A DNA stretch of 11,689 nt, taken from Gammaproteobacteria bacterium. Lineage in GTDB: Bacteria; Pseudomonadota; Gammaproteobacteria; DSM-19610. A model generated the notes under the pieces. The model ran no database searches, had not been told where the DNA came from, and saw only the letters and a program-made list of their open reading frames with translations. The position numbers and the translations under genes were made by a program. Where the stretch lies: positions 1 through 11,689 of the forward strand of contig DRQL01000057.1 of the NCBI GenBank assembly GCA_011371465.1. Direction: 5' to 3'. How positions within the stretch are numbered: the stretch's first letter is position 1; every line of letters starts with the position of its first letter. Positions 6,821-11,689 of the stretch are shown here, piece after piece.

Positions 6821-7825
6821 ATGACAATCAAAGTCGGTATTAATGGTTTTGGCCGCATCGGCCGTATGGCATTCCGCGCGATCGCCAAGGACTTCAGCGA
6901 CATCGAAGTGGTGGGTATCAACGACCTGCTGGACGCCGATTACCTGGCCTACATGCTCAAGTACGATTCCGTGCATGGCAATTTTGATGGCGAGATTTCC
7001 GTCAGTGGCAACAACCTGGTGGTCAATGGCAAGACCATTCGCCTGACGGCCGAGCGCGACCCGGCTGACCTGAAGTGGTCCGACATCGGTGCCGACCTGG
7101 TAATCGAGTGCACCGGCTTTTTCCTCACCGAAGAGACCTGTCAGAAGCACATCGATGCCGGTGCCAAAAAGGTGGTGCAGAGTGCACCTTCCAAGGACGG
7201 CACCCCGATGTTCGTATACGGCGTGAACCACGAGACCTATGCCGGTCAGGCCATCGTGTCCGCTGCTTCCTGCACCACCAACTGCCTGGCGCCGGTTGCC
7301 AAGGTGCTGAATGACAAGTGGGGCATCAAGCGTGGCCTGATGACCACCGTGCATGCGGCAACAGCAACCCAGAAAACCGTCGATGGTCCGTCCATGAAAG
7401 ACTGGCGCGGTGGCCGCGGCATCCTGGAAAACATCATTCCGTCTTCCACCGGTGCGGCCAAGGCTGTGGGCGTGGTGTTGCCGGAACTGAACGGCAAGCT
7501 GACCGGTATGGCGTTCCGCGTGCCGACCTCTGACGTGTCTGTGGTTGATCTGACCTGTGAGCTGGAAAAGGAAGCTTCCTACGAAGACATCTGTGCAGCC
7601 ATGAAAGCGGCTTCTGAAAGCGGTGACATCAGCAAGACGCTGGGTTACACGGACGAGAAGGTGGTTTCCACGGACTTCCGTGGTTGCGGCAAGTCTTCCA
7701 TCTTCGATTCCGGCGCCGGTATTGCGCTGGACGGCACCTTCGTCAAGCTCGTTTCCTGGTATGACAACGAGTACGGTTACACCTGCAACATGCTGCGTTT
7801 TGTGCAGCACGTCGCGGCCAACTAG
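6821..7825 (+). CDS. gap: glyceraldehyde-3-phosphate dehydrogenase, type I (GapA-like)
   Basis: GAPDH oxidises and phosphorylates glyceraldehyde-3-phosphate to 1,3-bisphosphoglycerate, reversibly, as a cytoplasmic tetramer. The 334 residues match the family length and resemble E. coli GapA throughout. The Rossmann motif GINGFGRIGR is at 6-15. Asp35 in VGINDLLDADYLAYMLKYDS is the residue that usually favours NAD over NADP, so glycolytic NAD use is likely, though a Calvin-cycle role is not excluded. The catalytic SAASCTTNC (147-155) carries Cys151, paired with His178 in TTVHAATATQKTVDGP. The C-terminal SWYDNEYGY is intact. The ATG has GGAG (6808-6811) nine bases upstream. The gene is flanked on both sides by copies of one palindromic repeat, so its mRNA may be stabilised or separated from tkt and pgk messages. 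Confidence 0.97.
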   Translation: MTIKVGINGFGRIGRMAFRAIAKDFSDIEVVGINDLLDADYLAYMLKYDSVHGNFDGEISVSGNNLVVNGKTIRLTAERDPADLKWSDIGADLVIECTGFFLTEETCQKHIDAGAKKVVQSAPSKDGTPMFVYGVNHETYAGQAIVSAASCTTNCLAPVAKVLNDKWGIKRGLMTTVHAATATQKTVDGPSMKDWRGGRGILENIIPSSTGAAKAVGVVLPELNGKLTGMAFRVPTSDVSVVDLTCELEKEASYEDICAAMKAASESGDISKTLGYTDEKVVSTDFRGCGKSSIFDSGAGIALDGTFVKLVSWYDNEYGYTCNMLRFVQHVAAN

Positions 7826-7864
7826 CCGGCCCGTCGGAGCGAGTCCTGATTAACTGAAGTGCCC

Positions 7865-7945
7865 CGTCATTGCGAGCGTAGCGAAGCAGGCTCCCGCAGT
7901 CTGGCAGCAGACCGGAAAGCGTGCCGCGCTACGCTCGCGATGACG
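7865..7945. repeat. palindromic interspersed repeat, copy 2 (between gap and pgk)
   Basis: It starts CGTCATTGCGAGCGTAGCG at 7865 and ends with the inverse, CGCTACGCTCGCGATGACG, at 7945; the arms differ at only a few positions. The centre holds GTCTG-GCAG-CAGAC, the same core (GGCAGCAG) as copy 1. The palindrome extends outward: CTGATTAACT (7846-7855) and AGTTAATCAG (7946-7955) are perfect inverses, giving a nested structure over about 7842-7959. It begins 39 nt after the gap stop. The open frame running from this repeat into pgk is incidental. Confidence 0.9.
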
Positions 7946-7951
7946 AGTTAA

Positions 7952-7994
7952 TCAGAGACTTTTGCCAAGCCACCTGTTTGGCAAAAGTTTCTGA
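7952..7994 (+). promoter_or_regulatory. long near-perfect hairpin in the pgk leader
   Basis: Positions 7952-7968 pair with 7978-7994 over 17 bp, including one G-U pair, around a 9-nt loop. The innermost 11 bp (ACTTTTGCCAA with TTGGCAAAAGT) are perfect. No T-run follows, so it is not a typical terminator. It shares 7952-7955 with the outer stem of the adjacent repeat, so the two structures compete. It ends 19 nt before the pgk ATG, just ahead of the GGAG at 8003-8006. A role in mRNA processing, stability or translation is inferred. Confidence 0.6.
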
Positions 7995-8013
7995 ATATGA
8001 CTGGAGTTCTCCT

Positions 8014-9192
8014 ATGTCTTTTATCAAGCTGACCGATCTTGATCTTGCCGGCAAGCGGGTGCTGATCCGCGCTGACCTCAATGTACCCGTCAAGGACGGC
8101 AAGGTAACTTCCGATGCACGTATTGCCGCGTCCATGCCCACCATCGAACACTGCGTGAAAGCCGGTGCCAGGGTCATGGTGATGTCCCATCGCGGTCGTC
8201 CCGAAGAGGGCAAGGCCGATGAAGAAAACTCCATGGCGCCGATCGCCGCCGATATGTCGGCAAAACTGGGCAAGGAAGTGCGCCTGATCAAGGATTACCT
8301 CGATGGCGGATTCGATGTCGCCGAGGGTGAGGTGGTGTTACTGGAAAATGTCCGGTTCAACGCGGGTGAAAAGAAGGACGACGAGGCACTGGCGAAAAAG
8401 TATGCCGCCCTGTGTGATGTGTTCGTGATGGACGCTTTTGGTACTGCCCACCGCGCCCAGGCTTCCACCCACGGCGCGGGTAAATTTGCACCTGCCGCCT
8501 GCGCCGGTCTGCTGCTGGCCAGCGAACTGGAAAACCTGGCCAAAGCCCTGGCCGAGCCGGCCCGCCCCATGGTTGCGATTGTCGGCGGTTCCAAGGTGTC
8601 GACCAAGCTGACCGTGCTGGAAGCGCTGTCGGAAAAAGTCGACCAGCTGGTCGTTGGCGGTGGTATTGCCAATACCTTCCTCAAGGCGGTCGGTTGCAAC
8701 GTGGGCAAGTCGCTGTGCGAAGACGACCTGGTCGATACCGCGAATGCGCTGATCGCGAAAATGAAGGCGCGTGGCGCCAATATTCCGATTGCGGTCGACG
8801 TGGTGTGCGGCAAGAAATTCGACGAAAACGAGCCGGCTGTCCTGAAAGATGCCGACAAGGTGGAGGACGATGACATGATCTTTGACATCGGTCCGAAGTC
8901 TGCGCAGGAACTGGCGGATATTATCAGCAAGGCCGGCACTATCATCTGGAACGGGCCGGTGGGTGTGTTCGAGTTCGACCAGTTCGGCGAAGGCACAAAA
9001 ACCGTTGCCATGGCGATTGCCAATGCCAACGGGTTCAGCCTTGCCGGAGGCGGCGATACCATAGCGGCCATTCAGAAATACAACATCTATGACAAGGTGT
9101 CCTATATCTCCACGGCCGGCGGTGCGTTCCTGGAGTACCTCGAAGGCAAGACCCTGCCGGCGGTCGCCATGCTGGAAGAGCGCGCGAAGTAA
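8014..9192 (+). CDS. pgk: phosphoglycerate kinase
   Basis: PGK transfers phosphate reversibly between 1,3-bisphosphoglycerate and ADP, giving ATP in glycolysis or using it in gluconeogenesis and the Calvin cycle. It is a cytoplasmic monomer with two domains. The 392 residues fit the family range. Markers in order: RADLNVPV (19-26), Arg36 in SDARI, SHRGRP (58-63), the MDAFGTAHRAQAST hinge-side segment (139-152), GGSKVSTK (191-198, nucleotide side), WNGPVGVFE (312-320), GGGDT (345-349) and STAGGAFLEYLEGK (366-379). The frame is open back to 7921, but the upstream part reads through the repeat and hairpin; the ATG at 8014 has GGAG (8003-8006) seven bases ahead and starts the family N-terminus. 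gap is 188 nt upstream and pyk 33 nt downstream, so pgk and pyk are very likely co-transcribed. Confidence 0.97.
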   Translation: MSFIKLTDLDLAGKRVLIRADLNVPVKDGKVTSDARIAASMPTIEHCVKAGARVMVMSHRGRPEEGKADEENSMAPIAADMSAKLGKEVRLIKDYLDGGFDVAEGEVVLLENVRFNAGEKKDDEALAKKYAALCDVFVMDAFGTAHRAQASTHGAGKFAPAACAGLLLASELENLAKALAEPARPMVAIVGGSKVSTKLTVLEALSEKVDQLVVGGGIANTFLKAVGCNVGKSLCEDDLVDTANALIAKMKARGANIPIAVDVVCGKKFDENEPAVLKDADKVEDDDMIFDIGPKSAQELADIISKAGTIIWNGPVGVFEFDQFGEGTKTVAMAIANANGFSLAGGGDTIAAIQKYNIYDKVSYISTAGGAFLEYLEGKTLPAVAMLEERAK

Positions 9193-9225
9193 GCAGACCC
9201 CTACAGACTCCGGAAACCGCCGACC

Positions 9226-10671
9226 ATGCAGCGTAGAACAAAAATTGTGGCTACCCTCGGTCCTTCGACCGATGATCCAAAGGTGCTGGATGCCATGATC
9301 CAGGCCGGCGTGGACGTGGTCCGTGTCAACTTTTCGCACGGTTCGCCGGAAGAACACCTGCAGCGCGCCGAGGCAGTCCGTAACCGGGCCCGCGCACACG
9401 GTCGCCAGGTGGGTGTGTTTGCCGACCTGCAGGGACCCAAGATCCGCATCGATCGCTTCAGTGATGGCAAGATCAACCTGACAGAAGGTGAGCGCTTTAT
9501 CCTGGATGCCGCACTGGATGCAGACGCCGGCAATACGGAGCGTGTCGGTATTGCCTACAAGGCATTGGTCGACGATGTGAACCGTGGCGACACGCTGCTG
9601 CTCGACGACGGTGCCGTGGTGTTGTGGGTTGAAGGCGTCAAGGGTGCCGAGATTGAAACCCGCGTAGTGGTCGGCGGTACGCTGTCCAACAACAAGGGGA
9701 TCAATCGCCAGGGTGGCGGCCTGTCTGCGCAGGCCATTACCGACAAGGATCGTGCCGACATCAAGGTGGCTGCGGAGATGCAGGCGGATTACATCGCCGT
9801 GTCTTTTCCGCGGCACGCCGCTGATATCCATGAAGCGCGAGAACTGTTGCGCAAGGCCGGCGGGCACGGCGGCGTGGTCGCCAAGATCGAACGCGCCGAA
9901 GCCATGAACGCGCTGGAAGAAATCATCGACGCCGCCGACGTGGTGATGATTGCGCGCGGTGACCTGGGTGTCGAAATCGGTGATGCTGAACTGCCCGCCG
10001 TGCAAAAACGCATTATCCGCATTGCCCGCACCATGGATCGTGTGGTGATCACCGCCACGCAGATGATGCAGTCCATGATCGAGAATCCCATCCCTACACG
10101 GGCCGAGGTTTTTGACGTGGCCAACGCGGTCATCGACGGTACCGACGCGGTCATGCTGTCGGCCGAAACAGCGACCGGCAAGCATGTCGCCAAGGTGATC
10201 GAGGCCATGGATCGCATCTGCCGGGGTGCGGAGACACAGCGCATGGACACGGCGGCGGAACGGCGCAGCGCCATGCATTTCAAGGCCATAGACGAGGCCA
10301 TTGCCAAGGCGGCCATGTATACCGCAAACCATACCGGCGTTAAGGCTATTGCGGCCTTGACGGAATCCGGCGCTACGCCCCTGTGGATGTCCCGTATCAG
10401 TTCCGGGATTCCGATCTACGCCTTGACGCGCCATGTGGAGACGCGTAGAAAGGTGACTCTTTATCGCGGCGTTTACCCCGTGAGCTTCGACGTCACCACG
10501 ACTGACCACCCGCAGGTGAACCGCGAGGCGATCGACGAACTGATGCGGCGCGGCGCGGTGCGTGACGGTGACCTGGTAATCATTACCAAGGGCGACCTCA
10601 TGGGCGTGCACGGTGGCTCCAATGCCATGAAAATCATTCGTGTCGGCGAGCACGTCATCAATATGGAATGA
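9226..10671 (+). CDS. pyk: pyruvate kinase (PykA-like)
   Basis: Pyruvate kinase makes pyruvate and ATP from phosphoenolpyruvate and ADP, the last step of glycolysis. The 481 residues closely follow E. coli PykA (480), for example in the B-domain GDTLLLDDGAVVLWVEGVKG (121-140) and GGTLSNNKGINRQGGGLS (150-167). Active-site motifs are RVNFSHG (33-39), DLQGPKIR (67-74), VAKIERAEA (218-226, with Lys220 and metal-binding Glu222), ARGDLGVE (243-250, Asp246) and ITATQMMQSMIENPIPTRAEVFDVANAV (275-302). The C-terminal allosteric domain is complete. No strong Shine-Dalgarno precedes the ATG (only GGAA at 9212-9215), and the gap from pgk is 33 nt, so translation may rely on coupling. Pyruvate kinase has no role in the Calvin cycle, so its place here points to glycolytic use of the cluster. 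Confidence 0.96.
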   Translation: MQRRTKIVATLGPSTDDPKVLDAMIQAGVDVVRVNFSHGSPEEHLQRAEAVRNRARAHGRQVGVFADLQGPKIRIDRFSDGKINLTEGERFILDAALDADAGNTERVGIAYKALVDDVNRGDTLLLDDGAVVLWVEGVKGAEIETRVVVGGTLSNNKGINRQGGGLSAQAITDKDRADIKVAAEMQADYIAVSFPRHAADIHEARELLRKAGGHGGVVAKIERAEAMNALEEIIDAADVVMIARGDLGVEIGDAELPAVQKRIIRIARTMDRVVITATQMMQSMIENPIPTRAEVFDVANAVIDGTDAVMLSAETATGKHVAKVIEAMDRICRGAETQRMDTAAERRSAMHFKAIDEAIAKAAMYTANHTGVKAIAALTESGATPLWMSRISSGIPIYALTRHVETRRKVTLYRGVYPVSFDVTTTDHPQVNREAIDELMRRGAVRDGDLVIITKGDLMGVHGGSNAMKIIRVGEHVINME

Positions 10672-10738
10672 CGCCTGGCCGCCGGTTTTCACAATACAGA
10701 AAATGTTTACTCACTGAACCAACTCCGAGGATACCAAC

Positions 10739-11689
10739 ATGGCTCTGATTTCCATGCGTCAACTACTCGATTATGCCGCCGAAAATGATTTCGGTATGCC
10801 GGCATTCAACGTGAACAACATGGAGCAGGTGCATGCCATCATGCAGGCTGCTGATGAAACCGACAGCCCGGTAATCATGCAGGGTTCCGCCGGAGCGCGG
10901 TCCTACGCGGGCGAGCCTTTCCTGCGTCACCTGATTACGGCGGCCACCGAAATGTATCCGCACATTCCGATCGTCATGCACCAGGACCACGGTTCCGAAC
11001 CGGCTGTCTGCCTGCGTTCCATCCAGTCCGGTTTCACCTCGGTGATGATGGACGGCTCGCTGATGGCGGACATGAAGACCCCCTCGACCTTTGAATACAA
11101 CGTTGACGTGACACGTACCGTGGTACAGATGGCGCATGCCGGTGGCGTATCCGTCGAAGGCGAGCTGGGCTGCCTGGGTTCCCTGGAAACGGGTGAGATG
11201 GGTGAAGAAGACGGCCACGGTGCGGAAGGCAAGCTGTCCATGGACCAGTTGCTGACCGACCCCGAGGAAGCCGCCAGTTTCGTGAAGGAGACCGGTGTGG
11301 ATGCACTGGCCATCGCTATCGGCACCAGCCACGGCGCCTACAAGTTCACCCGTCCGCCGACCGGCGACATCCTGGCCATCAGCCGCATCAAGGAAATCCA
11401 CGCGCGTCTGCCCAACACCCACCTGGTCATGCACGGTTCGTCATCCGTACCGCAGGAATGGCTGAAGATCATCAACGACTTCGGCGGCGACATGGGCGAA
11501 ACCTACGGCGTGCCGGTGGAAGAAATCTGCGAAGGCATCAAGCACGGCGTACGCAAGGTCAATATCGATACCGACCTGCGTATGGCCTCCACCGGCGCCA
11601 TCCGCAAGCACCTGGCGGAAAACAAGTCCAACTTCGACCCGCGCAAGTTCCTCAAGGCTTCCACCGCGGCCATGAAGGATATCTGCAAG
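10739..11689 (+). CDS. fba: class II fructose-bisphosphate aldolase, 3' end cut by window edge
   Basis: This enzyme reversibly joins dihydroxyacetone phosphate and glyceraldehyde-3-phosphate to fructose-1,6-bisphosphate; the related joining with erythrose-4-phosphate gives sedoheptulose bisphosphate. It is zinc-dependent and cytoplasmic. The first 317 residues are present out of about 345-355. Motifs are HQDHG (81-85, catalytic Asp83 and zinc ligand His84), EGELGCLG (140-147), GTSHGAYKF (195-203, His198), MHGSSSVP (231-238, His232) and VNIDTDLR (274-281, substrate phosphate/ketose binding). The sequence style (MALISMRQLLDYAAENDFGMPAFNVNN start, long YNVDVT segment) fits the subtype often called Calvin-cycle type, CbbA or FbaA-B. 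GAGG (10727-10730) lies eight bases before the ATG. pyk ends 67 nt upstream. No frameshift is seen in the visible part. Confidence 0.96.
   Translation, partial: MALISMRQLLDYAAENDFGMPAFNVNNMEQVHAIMQAADETDSPVIMQGSAGARSYAGEPFLRHLITAATEMYPHIPIVMHQDHGSEPAVCLRSIQSGFTSVMMDGSLMADMKTPSTFEYNVDVTRTVVQMAHAGGVSVEGELGCLGSLETGEMGEEDGHGAEGKLSMDQLLTDPEEAASFVKETGVDALAIAIGTSHGAYKFTRPPTGDILAISRIKEIHARLPNTHLVMHGSSSVPQEWLKIINDFGGDMGETYGVPVEEICEGIKHGVRKVNIDTDLRMASTGAIRKHLAENKSNFDPRKFLKASTAAMKDICK

Noticed and set aside
6682..7945. The two palindromic repeats as a CRISPR array or a composite transposon around gap
   Set aside because: Only two copies, more than 1 kb apart, each a single long palindrome; no spacers, no transposase, and gap is a normal housekeeping gene in its expected context.
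7921..8013. Extended start for phosphoglycerate kinase
   Set aside because: The added residues translate the palindromic repeat and hairpin; the normal start with GGAG is at 8014.
8338..10692. 784-codon open frame on the minus strand opposite pgk and pyk
   Set aside because: It is antisense to two complete conserved genes; its His/Gly/Asp-rich composition is typical of a mirror frame of GC-rich coding DNA, and it shows no family motif.

Overview
The window looks like chromosomal DNA from a gammaproteobacterium (a betaproteobacterium is less likely). It has moderately high GC, E. coli-like GapA and PykA proteins, an SAH riboswitch ahead of ahcY (a combination known mainly from beta- and gammaproteobacteria), and a surface protein with a VPLPA-type PEP-CTERM tail. 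That tail is typical of environmental, biofilm-forming Gram-negative bacteria. The genus cannot be fixed from the sequence.

Left part (1-3385, minus strand). Reading right to left: a secreted PEP-CTERM/VPLPA-CTERM protein with its own terminator (2541-2567); then metK (S-adenosylmethionine synthetase) with its own promoter (2481-2510) and a leader of about 130 nt that contains a terminator-like hairpin before the start codon; then ahcY (S-adenosylhomocysteinase, cut by the left edge), preceded by a strong promoter (1131-1158) and a clear SAH riboswitch (1031-1104). MetK makes SAM, methyltransferases turn it into SAH, and AhcY removes SAH, so both ends of the methyl cycle appear to have RNA-level control elements.

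Middle (3386-3781). This divergent, partly very AT-rich intergenic region holds a candidate sigma-54 promoter for the PEP-CTERM gene with IHF-like sites upstream, and a candidate sigma-70 -10 box for the plus-strand thioredoxin-fold gene (3782-4345).

Right part (4346-11689, plus strand). After 334 nt with no recognisable gene comes a sugar-phosphate cluster: tkt, gap, pgk, pyk and class II fba (cut by the right edge). tkt, gap, pgk and fba serve glycolysis/gluconeogenesis, the pentose-phosphate pathway or the Calvin cycle; pyk completes lower glycolysis. No RuBisCO or phosphoribulokinase gene lies in the window, so autotrophy is possible but not shown. Two copies of one roughly 80-bp palindromic repeat flank gap, and a near-perfect 17-bp hairpin lies in the pgk leader.

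The proteins are all recognisable families. The most interesting content is non-coding: the metK leader, the SAH riboswitch with its start-site hairpin, the sigma-54/IHF-like layout, and the repeat pair around gap.
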